This document shows, in pieces, positions 21,311-34,500 of a stretch of DNA of 64,000 bases (positions within the stretch are counted from its first letter, which is position 1; each line of letters starts with the position of its first letter). A model generated the notes under the pieces. It saw only the letters and a program-made list of their open reading frames with translations, was not told where the DNA came from and searched no databases. The stretch comes from Gyromitra esculenta (taxonomy: Eukaryota > Ascomycota > Pezizomycetes > Pezizales > Discinaceae), in the NCBI GenBank assembly GCA_038503075.1, contig JBCAML010000007.1, positions 1 through 64,000 on the forward strand. The letters run 5' to 3'. A program made the position numbers and the translations under genes.

Positions 21311-24300
21311 TTGGACAAAGAAAGAGCGTATCTGCGTCGCTTTCTTTTGTTTTTTTGTCTTCTGTTAGTGAGTAAATCGGGGTCAGCGGCATGAGGCCCT
21401 CACAGCAAAGGATAGCCGCGCGCCACCGAACTTCTATAGACCAAGCAATCCATTTAAAGGGGCCACGCATATCAAAATTAGTGGGCTTTATCACTTACTC
21501 TAGTACTCCAGAGCTGCAAACATTTATCCGAATCTACGGAGCAGAAAGAGGTGGCTTATCTATAATTCTGAATACCGATTAACTTAGTCCCCCGAGCTGC
21601 CTATGTATTTCTCAGAAACTCACCGTGCTTCCGAGAATTCAATGAAATCAGATTGCACAGCCTTAAATGCTGGCACTTATTTGGGACCCTCGAAAGTTGG
21701 CAACATTACCAGCGTAAGGGATAGGGATTCGTTCTCAAAAGACGTCTCACATGGCATCGCTGTAGCCCCCTTAAGCGCACAGTTAACGCGCGAATTTGTG
21801 CCAAGAGTTATTGGAAACTAGACTTTTATTAACATCGTTATGTTTATAATTACCTTACGAGGATACCACAAAAAGATACTCTCAATATACTAGTACATAT
21901 ATAGAGAGGTAGAGATGCCATTATTACCGAACCTATTGAGAGCCGTGATCCCGTTGGGCTTGCCAGCTTGGCGCTGGGTGCGGGATATCAGGGTGTAGAC
22001 GAGACTGAGTATGTCTAAGCAGGAGCTACTTATGTCCTTGTCCCGTTTGACACTGAGAAAGACGAGGGTTGGATGAGTTCGAACCTTAGAACACTCTAAA
22101 TACTGCCAAGCCAGATATCGATGCGCTAACTGTATGTGGAGTGTACCCAACCCTACTCCCCCACTGAGATCGCTGTAGGTTAGAAGGTATGGAGTCGATA
22201 TATCACCAAATGGATACATGTACTCATATCACTGTTCTGAAGCCGCGTCGCCTAAGCAAGCTCTAGTGAGAGAACTGTTTCTATTGGAGGCAGTCTCAGT
22301 ACTTCTTTCGCATCTTTTCGGTGTTCTTTCAACACCCTCAGGACCCGGTCCGGAATAAGACACCACTATTTCCTGGTATTTATCATGTTAAGCTCTTGGG
22401 TTTAAACTGCCTTGGAGCTTTCTGGTTAAGGAATGGGAAGTTTCCTGTTTAGACAACGCACCGTTCAGGCGCGGAAGAGGCATTTCTCCACAATAAACCC
22501 CTATAAGGATCAACTTCTGCAAATGCGTCACGCGGTTTATTCTTGTCGCTTAGTACGACTTCCTTTCAATAAAGGCGGACAGGGATCTGAGTCATATAAA
22601 ATCATTCGTTATAGCTGTGCCACGCCGTCGTAAATTTGAAATCGAGCAACTATTGCCAATATATGGCCCTCTCCTACCCACTAAATCCCTCTATTCCTGG
22701 GGACACCTACCACTAAATACGCGGGCTTGGTAGAGAGTATTATGCTGTTGATCAATCGATCCGAACCCGGGAGTCGTGTATACCACGCGCGCATGCGCAA
22801 CTAATTGAAGCAGTAGGGCATGTATGTATAAACCACTTGCATAGTACACCTCTCGCTACCGAAATTGTGATATTCGGTGTGTATATCTGAAACTATATAT
22901 GTACAAGAATATCATTATATAGTTTGGGTTATAAATAATTGAATTGATTATTCTAAATTCAATTGGCCGTGAATTTTGCTGGCGAATGATGTCGAACACA
23001 TACTAGGTTGTATACATGTATATATAGACTTGTATAGGCACTGTATAAGAAAACGGGGTGAATTTGCCATTTGATTATTGAAAAATACTAACTTGATTCT
23101 GGAGAACTACCGAATTTATGCCAGGAATCTAGTATTACTTCAGCATCTTTTTAGAACGTCGCACATATACTGTACTAGCTGCATGCCGTTTTTTTGGTAC
23201 AGTAGCACTCGCCACGACATATTATGATCACCAACATCATCGGCATCACTCTAGGGGTGCCTGCATCAACCAATCCGGACCTCATTTTCGAATTCGAGCC
23301 CTTGGTCATGAGCACAGACAGGTACTCTGAATTTCCGGCTTGGCCTTGAGAATAGCGGTGACACAGCGACATTGAGGAACTACTTATGATATGTCTCTCT
23401 GGGGCTTGGCACTTTGATATTCCTGAGACTGATTGAATTTGTTTAATAACTTATGGTTCATTTGCGTGGTTCAATATCGGTTAGGCTGTCCGTAGCAACG
23501 AAGAGAACAAAAAGATCCCCTGCAACAGGTCCACGCTTAAGCCCGTACGTTATTTCACCTCCAGATAGAACCATTTACCAAGTGATGTGAAGGCCGTCCG
23601 GACTGGACCCATGATTGAAATTAACAAGTGCTTAGAATAATTAAAGTATGGGGGCGGTGGATGTCACACTAGTGGGCCTGAGTATTTTGTCCCTTGCAGT
23701 TAATGACTCGCGCCCCTGCTTTTGAATGCTGTGACAGATTTCGGACCCTATGTAGCCGGGAATTAATTCGAGTGATTCACAAGGCAGATGGCCTTCACAC
23801 TGACGGGCTATTAGAGCTCCTGAATCTTCCTGGGGATTGAAATCGGTACAGACATTGTGGTCGCCGTGATCTATTGCCCGACCCAGACGGGATTAGTGTT
23901 GCTGCCAAGCTTCGTGACATCATATAGCTTGTTTACATATCCATCGTGCCACGTGGAACTGCAAGGTCCCAGATTAGATCGTATTGCATACTGTGCATAT
24001 TGTGTTATACTTGCAATCGAGCTTATGAACTGGAAAACATGAGGGGTTTAGCTTTCTATGCAACGGTGCCAGGCACGAATTCCGTAGCATGCCTGCGAAC
24101 GTGTATATCACACCTTGTCTTTAGCTATATCTGACTATCACCATGGTTAAGCGAATGGCGGAATAATTTATCTGATTAGCAGATCTAGGAGAAATGGCCA
24201 CGACCATCAGCTCAGTAACTGCTTTCGAGAGAGAGCAGTATCTACGAGTGCGCAGGTAGCTTTCATCCCGTTCATTCTTGCTTGTCATGTCCCAGCTCTG

Positions 24301-25838
24301 TGCTCGGTTTATCGTTTCAAATGCATATGATTTACATGGCCCTTCAATGCCCAGCCTCAGAGCCAGATCCATGCAGATAATGTGTGGGCAATGCATGCTG
24401 GATCCTAGTTCGTATTCTCTGTAGAATATCACTGGGCGCCATTTCTGGCGTCTGCAGGTTCGCTTCGTTAAAAAGCTTAACTCCGAGCGATTCAACACCA
24501 ACTTAGTATGGTAGAGTACATGTATACATCCTGTTATTTCTCAGGGTCGTACACAGAAGACTGAGCCCTCTCCTTCGATCGCGAACAAGACGCCCATATC
24601 GGACGGCTTGACAGAACTTACCGAGGATTGGGATGTCTTTATATGTAGTTTAACGGACGATTTTGGGCCTAGGTAATCGGGAGAGTAGGGGGCATTACAT
24701 GAAATCTGCAGCTTTTCCATGGAATTAGTAGGGAGAAGTGGTGCGAGCTGGGTCGGTTGTTGCATTTCGAGAGTAGTTCCACGGCAACGGGACAGATTCC
24801 ACTAGCCCTATTCAGGGTGTAGCTATTATTATCAGCCTATGTATATTACTAATAATTACTATTACTACTTGAAAGTGCTATTGAACTCGGATTATCGAAT
24901 ACTCGGGCACACGATCGCTTTCGTCGTAGCACGGAACGGTTACCTGAGGACGGCTATCCGGCTTGGCTTGCAGCCTAGGGTCCGCATCGCTGGGTGTTAC
25001 GAGACCGGCAGTACTCTCTCTGCTCCACCACGTTTGCTGGTTCGGGAATATCTGTACCTAACGGACCATGGAGAGAGAGAACGGCCCTGCGTCTGATTAA
25101 TCGTTTCGTGGGGTGAAATAAACTGCAAGGGTTTCTCTGTTAAACTCCCATGGGTACCACGCTTCCTGTTGTAGGATGGGGAAATGCGGCTCCCATGTCA
25201 CGTTAATCCCCTGGGAGCATGCGTAGCAATCGAGATGACGCTGGCGAAGCCTTTTCTCTGCCGATTTCTGTCTCTATGGAGTAGCTATCTCGAGCATCGT
25301 TTCGACCCCACACGTGCACTAAACTTTAGCAGTCTCTCGGCTGTGTGTTACAGGGTTCTGAGAACATCTCCGAGACATCATCTTGGAGCTCATTGGCCTT
25401 GGAGACGTAATACCACAACCTTTACTCTGATCCTGCGATGCCGTTTACGGTGCCATCGAGAACTGTAACGTTCGTTCAGCGAGGCTCGAATCGAACGATG
25501 ACCTGTTTGCACGCTCGGGATTCCCAAGACTGGACCCTGTCAGTAGTTAAGTTGGTACCTGAGTTGTCTTACTCGGGGAACGAGACATTTCCGCAGTCCG
25601 GGCAAGGGAATCTTGGATGGTCGAGCAAAGTTAGCTAGAAGCCTCATCACTAAAATCTCCATGGCCTGATTAGCTTCATCATACATTTGAAAAATGAGTA
25701 TATATTGACCGAATCTTGCCTCCTCAATTGAACATCATTAGTCTCCAACACTCTCATCCAATCAGCAGCTCGGTAGCTTTGCAGTTCAAGAGTTCTAGAG
25801 CTTAAGAGTTCAATCATCCCAGAGTCCAAGACATCAAG
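21311..25838. other. Gene-poor region, no gene recognised
   Basis: About 4.5 kb in which every frame is short (the longest near 110-147 codons) and none shows a domain. AT-rich stretches occur at 22860-23110. This may be decayed sequence. The last 100 bases before 25839 form the promoter and leader of the FAD oxidase gene. Confidence 0.5.
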
Positions 25839-27498
25839 ATGCGTTTTCAGTCGCTCCTCGCCTTTTCGGCGGCCTTCACAGCCGTCGCCGGTCATTTCAT
25901 GAAGCGTCAGATCACCGACGGACTTGCTCCTTTGCTCTCTCCCGGAGCTAGCATTTACTATCCTGGTAGTGATGGATTCGTGGTCTCCGATGAGCGATTC
26001 ACTCTTCTCAATCACCCTAACTGGCAAGTCGTGGTCCATGTGGCCAGTGAAGCAGATGTCGTTGCAACTGTATGCCATCAGCTCCGTGGACAAACCCGCT
26101 TCCTTATTATTTTAGATACTGACAGCCTTGATAGGTCCAATTTGCTACTGCCAACAACATCACCTTCCTCGCCAAGTCCGGTGGTCACGGTTTGTCTTCG
26201 GTTTTGGCTCGTGTTCGCAATGCCATCATGATTGATATGAGAGGGTTGAACTGGACCACCTACGATGCCACCAATGATCACGTAACTGTTGGCGGTGGCA
26301 TCCGAACTGGTGAGATTATCAACGCAACCTACGCACTTGGGAAAGAAATCAGTAAGTCTCCCTTGACATAATCCGACCAAACGAGTGCTGATTCCTCTTC
26401 CAGCTGCTGGTTCCTGCCCCTGCACGGGTGTTATGGGAGTCACGATGGGTGGTGGTGTTGGTCGATTGCAGGGAAGACACGGTCTCATCATCGATAACCT
26501 CGTCGAATTGCGATACGTCCTTGCCAACGGCACAGCCATCACTCTCAACAACCAGACCGATCCTGAGCTCTGGTGGGGTGTCCGTGGTGCTGGTCAGAAC
26601 TTTGGTATCGCTACCCAGGCCACCTTCAGGGTGTACGACCAGGTCAACGACGGACTTCATTATGCGGTCGATATGGAGTTTTCCATGAGCCAGCTTCAGG
26701 ATGTCCTCAGGGTTATCAACAAGCAGGCCGATGGCCCCCTGCCCGAGTCCCTCGCTCTCTTCTTGGTCACCGTTCCAGTCGGCTCAACTGGAGGCCCCGT
26801 CATCGCCATTAACTTTGTCTATTCTGGTCCTGTTGCTGATGCCCATGACCTCCTTCAGGAGTGGTTGGATATCAAGCCCCTTACCTTTTCTGATCGCGTT
26901 GTTGGATGGAATTCTCTCCCATGGCGGGTACAGGCCGGTCTCAACAGCGAGCTTTGCACGCCCAACAAGTACAGGAACTCGTACTCCCTCGCCATGGATC
27001 TGTACGACCCGGTCGGTACTCAGCGCCTCTTCGACGCCTGGGAGAAATTTGTTGTCCAGTATGGCGACAAGGTTACCATGAACTTCATCTACGAAACATT
27101 CCCTCAGCAGGCTGTCAAGGCCATCGATACCAGCAATACCGCTTACAGATGGCGTGGAGCTTCCAAGCACTTGGGGTATATAGTCCCCTGTCCTACCATC
27201 AAAGACCCCGTCAGCATCTCTTACTAATAATTCGTCTAGAATCTTCCAAGCAACCTACTTCGACAGCAGCTTTAACACCTTGGTCGACGACTGGCTCATT
27301 GATCTCGAGCAACAGTTCGACGAGTTTACCGGGTACAACGAGAGACACGTTTACGTTAACTATGGCAAGGGATCATACAATGCTCCCGAGGACTTCTGGG
27401 GTAATGAGGGACAGGTTCAGAGACTTGTCGCCTTGAAGCAGAAGTACGATCCTGAGGGCCGCTTCAATGGTTTCCGTCAGCTTCTCGACTACGCTTGA
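25839..27498 (+). CDS. Secreted FAD-linked oxidoreductase, berberine-bridge-enzyme type
   Basis: This family oxidises alcohols, sugars or alkaloid-like substrates with covalently bound FAD and releases H2O2. There are four exons: 25839-26069, 26135-26351, 26404-27175, 27240-27498. The introns are GT-AG; 493 codons including stop give 492 residues. An N-terminal signal peptide is evident (MRFQSLLAFSAAFTAVAG). The FAD domain shows KSGGH with His95, the usual 8-alpha-histidyl site. It also shows GSCPCTGV with Cys154, in the position of the 6-S-cysteinyl link, so bicovalent flavin is likely. GVTMGGGVGRLQGRHGL, LRYVLANG and WWGVRGAGQNFGI follow. The C-terminal BBE segment is present (YVNYGKGSYNAPEDFWG, then LKQKYDPEGRF). 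Length and motifs are those of an intact enzyme. Nearby P450 and transporter genes are compatible with a metabolite locus, but the substrate cannot be read from sequence. Confidence 0.93.
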
Positions 27499-29714
27499 GC
27501 ATAGATAGCAGAAGAAGGGATATATATTTTCTTAAAGAAATTTCTTTACTATTCAAACGGATTGGGCTTTCCTTGGTTCGATTTGTAGATTTTGCGTTTG
27601 CTTTCCTTTTTGTTGATTCGGGGGACGGGGGAACTATTATTGGTATTTGATTTTTACCGTTCGAGCGGAGGAATTTGGTTATAGATAGCTCAGAGGGAAA
27701 GGTTGTTGAATATATTCTTTTTACAAAAATCAATAACACGATGGTACTCTTTAACTACTCCAACTGTTTGATTTTATCTTTCTTGGAACCCAGTTTCAAC
27801 CGACAAGAGGAATTCGGAGCTGGACCAATTGGGCCCGAAATCCGCACCGAAACCCCAATATTCGGGAGGAGGCGATATGATGTTTTCGGGTGTGTTCTTG
27901 AATCTGTAAGTAAGACACGAAGATGGATATGATTTTCTGAATTCTGAGACATGTCCGATTGGACAGCGATCATTTCACCCAACGAGAGGTAATCGGCCTT
28001 GTGATGTTCTGGAGTCAATTGCAAAAGCACATGTGCAATTGGCCGATGAAGATCACTATTCTAATCGGAAAAAATCTCGGAATTATGATTACAGTTACCA
28101 GTCTCTCTATTGCTACACGATATGCTTAAAATGTGGGACCGCTTCTACATGGCGTCGAGTGAGAAATAGTGGAGGAAGTGTCGATAGCTTCAGTTAGTCT
28201 TATGACTATTTGGCCATCCAACAACTCAGCTCGACGAATAAGTTTCGAGATGTAATGTTAACGTATTTTATTTCATACCCATGATCCTCCCTCTAGCATG
28301 TACCAACTGTGGAAACGGATATGATACAGGGATAGTAGCCCTATCGCCAATCTGGTCTGGCAGCTATCTCGGAAGCGACAACCACTGTCTTTCCTGACGG
28401 TTTGTACGACAGAAAAGGCGAGCGTATAGAAATCAGGCATATATATGCGACTGGCCATCAGGCAGCCTTCACGACGAATAAGGAGCCCCTGTGCAGTTAT
28501 CAGGGTTAGGGCTGAAACACCGAGTGATTTTCAACGCATGGGGCTGCCGTAAAAGGCGTGGCGTCTGTTCACGGGGCTGGTGTGTGGCGCTTGATATTGT
28601 TATTGGTCCTCTGGCCATCCTCCACACCATCTTCCCATGACCGCCAAACACGAGAACCGGGTAAAACTTCGTGATAACACTCCTGGCTTAGGATCGAGGC
28701 TGTCATCTCAGGTGCTAACTCCTTGTCCTATGCAGTTCTCCTGGTTTGGTACCCTCGTATCTGATACACGCATTCCAGCAAGCGATCCGTGCCATTACTG
28801 CGATTCGGACTTGAGCCTGTGGTGTATATGTCGGGGTTTACAATATCCTGGAAATGCTTGGATAACACTGAGGCCTTGATCGAGCCCTTACAAGAGCACT
28901 CCTCATCGATGTTCGATGCTCGATAAGGTCGACTCAACCTGTCCCCCATTGAGGCGGCCTCAAGCCTTGATTACCGATGGACCATAAACTCAAGAATAGT
29001 TGGATACCCTACATTGTCCCTACGATTAGCCCCCGCTATTCAGAAAGGATGGCCCGAGCGCTAATATTCCAAGTGACTCGGGGCTAGAGTGAGCCCAGGT
29101 TCGCAGCAACTATCATACCACATATTAATTCTAATTCTAAGGGTCTGACTTAGGATTGGTACCTATAGAGCTAGTCTTGCTCGCTAAGGATCCGATATTC
29201 ACCCTGCTTGGTCATCGGAAATACGACCATTTTGACTAAAAACACTCCAGTGTTTTTTAAATTGACATATTCAACTTTAATGGAGATTGTATTGGGGACA
29301 ACTAGATGCTCGGTTGGATATGATATTTCCACCCAGAGCTTATACTCCTGTTAGAGATCCCTGCATAGGCCCTGAATGTTCAATGATGGGAGAATCCGGT
29401 GACTGGGTTTAACCCTGCTCTCGGTCCTACTATGTGATCCTACAATTGGCGGTCTTGTCTGGCCCTGATGGGTTTCGAAATAGTATGGTCTGAGAACCTA
29501 GAACTCTGTAGTCAGCGATAACGAAAGTACGCAACGCTAAAGCAACCCCGAGTGATATTCATAGTGATCGGGTTTTGCTATTAACAACTGCCTTCTAATC
29601 ATCGCGATGGGGACGATATAACAGGAGGTGAACCGACGGTACACTCTTCTCGATATCTCAACTCTAGCATCAAGCCTAGCTCCCAAGGCATATACGGGCT
29701 TTTCTAAAACAATC
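27499..29714. other. Intergenic, no gene recognised
   Basis: The 3' region of the oxidase gene is followed by about 2 kb with only short, domain-free frames on both strands. No repeat or RNA gene is seen. The upstream 100 bases before 29715 would hold the P450 promoter. Confidence 0.5.
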
Positions 29715-31534
29715 ATGCATCTCGCCACAGTCGGGGCGGCATTTGCCTTCTTCTTTTTTGTGTACAAGGCATACACAGTGGTCACAGCAAGCAAAAGTGA
29801 GAAGAACTTGGGACCTTCGAAAGCTACTGGCACCACTAAAACACCACCTGGTCCAAAACGTAGGTGTTTTGCATTTTACGTTGAAGTTTTACATAGACTA
29901 ATAACTGGATAATAGCTTCTCCGCTCGTTGGTAATATATTCCAGCTTCAAAAGACACACACATGGGTCCAATTTAAGGAATGGGCGGATATCTACGGCCC
30001 AATATTCAAGTTTACTGTTGGTTCCAAGAACAATATCGTGGTATCCACTGAGAAAATTGCGAATGACCTTCTGAGAGGGCGAGGAAACATCTACTCATCT
30101 AGAGAATTCCTGTACTTTGCTACCGAGTTGCTCTCAAAGGGCTTGAGACCTCTCCTTCTTCCATATGATGGTTTGTCATCCCTCCTTATATGTGGTTATT
30201 CGCTGTACTGACATCTGTGGCAGACACATGGAGACGTGGACGTAAGTTGATGCATACTCTCGGTATGCCGAAAGTCGCCGATATGTACCGACCAGCACAA
30301 TCTCTCGAGGCCAAGAAATTGCTGAATGATCTTCTTGATGATCCCGATGGCTATGAAAATCACTTTGAGAGATACGCCGCCGGAATTATTTTCCGTCTCG
30401 CATTTGGAAAGTCTGTCGAGACTGGTCGCGAGCCTTTCGTTAGAGAAATCTACAACGTTGTCCACACCGTCGAGCGTGTGACTGCCCCCGGCGCCTACCT
30501 CTGCGATTCAATCCCATTGTTGCGTCATCTTCCAGAGTTCCTTGCACCTTTCAAGAAGGAGGCGAAGTGGCTGCATGAACGCGAAATCAATCTCTTCAGG
30601 ACTTTGCAAAACGATATCCGTGAAGGCATCAAGAACGGTAACGCACCAGAGTGTCTGACGAAGACCTTCCTCGAGAACGAAGACGAATACGGCCTCTCCC
30701 GCGACGAATCTGCTTATGTCATTGGTACCTTTTTCGAGGCTGGTAGCGGAACTACTGCAGCGGCAATGATCTCATTCTGTTTAGCAATGTGCTTGCATCC
30801 GGAGGTTCAAGCTAGGGGTCACGCAGAGATCGATGCTGTTTGTGGGGATAGGATGCCCGAATTCGATGATCTGCCTAACTTGCCTTTCGCACGTGCAATA
30901 ATGAAGGAAATTCTTAGATGGCGTCCTGTGTTGTCTGGAGGTCAGTTGGGTTTCCTCGCACAACTTTGTTCTTCGTTACTAACTCAATCGTGCTAGGCAT
31001 GCCCCATGAATTGACCAAGGATGATGAATACGAAGGCTATAAATTCCCCAAGGGCACCGTCATCCACCCTAATCTTTGGTACGCCTCCATGATCTTCTAG
31101 CCTTTTATCCTAACTAACAAATTCCCAGGGCAATCCAACGTAACCCGGAACAATATCCCGATCCGGAGTCATTCCTCCCCGACCGTTGGGTTAATCCAGC
31201 CTATCCCACCTACAAGGAACCCTTAGCCGTATACCCTAACCTCCAAAATTTCTCCGCCTTCGGTTTCGGGCGTCGCATTTGCCCTGGCATGAACATTGCT
31301 GAACGATCCCTTCACCTCTTAACTATTCGGTTGCTATGGGCTTTCCAGATGAACAAGAAAAAGGACGCGAATGGCAACGAGATTAATATCCCATACTACG
31401 ATTACAACAGTGGTCTCAGCTCCAGGGCGAATCCGTTCCAGTTTGATTGCAAGGCGAGGACGCCAGAAAGGGCAGAGATTATTAGAAAGAACTGGAGTGA
31501 GGCGCGAGCCAGCGATCCCCTGAGGGCACAGTAG
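29715..31534 (+). CDS. Cytochrome P450, ordA-like group I monooxygenase
   Basis: A heme-thiolate monooxygenase. There are five exons: 29715-29859, 29916-30170, 30224-30940, 30997-31078, 31129-31534; 534 residues. I start at 29715 because MHLATVGAAFAFFFFVYKAY gives a proper N-terminal membrane anchor, followed by the proline hinge TPPGPK at the exon 1-2 junction. Landmarks in order: DTWRRGRKLMH (C-helix WxxxR); FEAGSGTTAA (I-helix oxygen-binding motif); KEILRW (ExxR); FLPDRW; and FGFGRRICPG with the heme-ligand cysteine at about residue 451. All catalytic landmarks are intact. Best general resemblance is to O-methylsterigmatocystin oxidoreductase-like fungal P450s. It should sit in the ER membrane and need a P450 reductase. 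Substrate unknown. Confidence 0.94.
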
Positions 31535-34500
31535 ATTAGGTGCAGGTGTTTGGAAGTCGGGGGTCAGAAATTTCGCTAGACCTTTGAAACTCTTATGCTT
31601 ATTTCTGTTTTTCTGTTTATGTTTTTATTTCCTTTGGGAGACTGGGTTATCTATTTGTGAAATACATATATGCCGTAAAATTGAAAACTAGTCCAAAGGC
31701 TGTGCTTCATCGTATTTGCAACACTGGTAAGAGTAATTATATCCTGAATCCCGTAGGGCCGCCGTGCCTAAATTCGTTCTTGGGATATGAAGCCTAAGCA
31801 GCTCACCGAAATAATTGAGAACATATTGAAGTGGAGGTTATGCTAAGAGTGTAGCGTAAGTCTGATGACAGGTGCCAGTGCACGCCAGCAAAAGATGCTG
31901 GTTTACCTCCCCTCCGCAACTCCCCAAAATGCTGTACATTAAGCGCCGGACTTGGCCAGTTGAGAAAATTATGAAATTCAAACGAGCCCAAGTCACCTAA
32001 AATAGGAGCTGTATTTCTGCTTGTCATTATAATTACTCCTACACTTGTAGTACTACAGTACCGGAAAGGAACGGAAGTTGTGCGGCACTCTTATGAATGC
32101 AGGAGTAAAGCGGTACTGCTAAGAGTTTTCGAAGCAAATAGGTATGGTAGCCATCCTGACTTACATGTACTCCCGTGTTTTCCAACAATACGGTATCATG
32201 AACAACCCACCCACCCCACCCCCCGGTACTGTAGTAAGCTTGGGTTTATATCTATCTTAATGTATTCAACTTATTGGTTACGATTATGAGCATGAATACT
32301 ATACTATAGCGAGCACTTGGGATGGGGCTTCAGGTGTCGGTGGTGCTTGTCATGTACAGACGAATGAAAAAGTGACGAGACAAGGGCTAATCAACATACA
32401 CCAAAACAAGCCAATTCTAGGCCAATTGACTTTCCGCTAGGAGTTGTAGCGAAAACAAACCGAGTTGTGAGATACACCTAATAGCTCTGAGATCTAGATA
32501 TATGGATTTTCTGTATTGAAATAGAAGCTCTAGAGTTCATGAGGTTTGGCTATAGCTAACCGCCCAATTTTTTAGTGAGGAAAGGTATGATGTAACGGAA
32601 ATTCATGAGTACCATGACTTAAAGGATTTCCAGCCCATGATCCTCTGAAAAAAATGACTCAAAATTTCGCTTATGGTAAATTCATAAGTGATAGAGCCAC
32701 TGGTAGGCTAGCTGTGTCATTTGGTTGTTTTTAAGAAAGAAAGTTTTGGTTGTGAAGTTAGCTAGTTTTGGCTAGTTTTGGTCGTTGTTTCCTCACCCTT
32801 CTCACTCGTCTGTAGAGTACCCCTACATATAATTAGTGCCAACGTTGACATTAAGGTGCAGGGCAACCTACTATCTCGCAATGTAGGGAAATTAGTATCC
32901 CTTGTCCGTGCTAGTTGAGATTTCATATCTCGAGAGATGCAAATCTTAGCCTTATTTCAAGGAATACACGAAAATATCAAGAAATTGAATATTCGATAAT
33001 TGAAGGTTGTCTTGGACCAGGCTCAACTAGGATTAGCTCGCTTCTGCAGTTCTACTTCACTAAGCCATTCACAAACTTTGATTCGAGGCGAAATTGATAG
33101 TTTTAATTGATGTATTCACGTGAACTAGCGATAATACCGAGTCCCTGGCAAGGAGCGTCTGGTTAGTGGTTAGTGTCAGAACTAACTTGTCCCATCCTAA
33201 GTGCTCGAGCTTCTTGTAGAAAACGTCAAAACCGGCGCAGAAACTATGTTCGCTGAAATTCTACATAAGTATATGAAAAACAGGCAAGCATTCCTTGGTA
33301 TAGTGGACCGCACTTATGTTCCCAACAAATGCACGTAGATATGCATGTGCCAAATACTAAAGTGGGTCTAAAGACTAAATTACTGGACAAGTTTCTGGAT
33401 TCTCTTAAGGCGAGCACTGAACCCCGTCTTTGGGCTTTTATAATAATCTCCGAGTGCCTAGCACGTGTACTCAGGTCTGTGTCTCTCGCTGATTTCCGTC
33501 CCCGAAGCCATGCCCGAAGGGCTTCCTTGCTGAGAGATGTCTCAAACGGTTACGAAACAAGGCTGATTAAAAGATGCTTCAGGATCATAACTCATACTAT
33601 CGTTTGCAGATGAGTTATAATTCTGTGGAGATACTAGTTTGGTTTGCTTAGGTTTAGTTTAGTCTCCCGCCTAGAGTTGCCTCTCACCGGGCGTAACCTC
33701 ACACAGTTAAGCGTTTGATAGGCAGTTAGGGGTATTACAGATCTCAGATATACGCAGATATTACACGTAATACGCAGGCTCTGTCCTTAACAGCCGTCAA
33801 TTTCATTTGTGACCCGTGCATTTCTGGGCGTATATTAGGGACTGACGGAGGTCCTGAAATGGTGCCTCACGAGGAGATTGGGTCGTGCTAGATCTTCTAG
33901 GCCAAAAATATCATGTGCCTTGCGCAACTTACACATGCCCATATATACGAGCTCAAGCCTTATCTAGCCAACTATAGCTCAGACGGACTGAGATCGCGTC
34001 GAATCAATCCGTTCGGTTTTATACAGTCCACCGAATTCGCCACACTACTTGATTAGTAGCCCACCCAGAGTGAAATCCAGATTTTACTGTCTGACGCGAG
34101 GCGTAGACTCCTCCTTCAAGCCGGACTGCTCTGGATTCTGGCCACAGAATCTATCCTAGTTCGGAAATCTATGCCAGTAGTCGGAGGGCTCAAACTCCGT
34201 GACGGCGGATTTTTTCTATCTGAGCGGGTTGCTTTTATAGATCAGTGCATCGTTCGTTTTCTCCAGGTTTCTTCGGTCTTAGGCGTTTAGATAGCTGCCG
34301 CGGCCGCTAAGTTGTAAAATTAAAGAACACGAGCATATTAACAAGTTTTGCTTTGCTGCCTGGGGATTTCTCCTCGGCTGATAAATTGTTGATAATGTCG
34401 ACATGTCCCTGGCCAATCATGTCAGCCCTATTTTTAAAATGTATTTCTATCTAGTATTGAGTGCTTAGCAAATGGCATTCAATCATTCCTCCGAGACAAT

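Noticed and set aside
21890..22219. 109-codon minus-strand frame in the gene-poor region
   Set aside because: No recognisable family, and neighbouring frames of similar size occur on both strands in the same AT-rich sequence.
24121..24501. 126-codon minus-strand frame
   Set aside because: No domain or splice continuation and no conserved motif.
25478..25510. B-box-like GTTCGATTC on the minus strand
   Set aside because: No A box at proper spacing and no cloverleaf; an isolated 9-base match is expected by chance.
33329..33613. 94-codon plus-strand frame
   Set aside because: Isolated in a 4.8-kb gap, with no motif, and of a size expected by chance.
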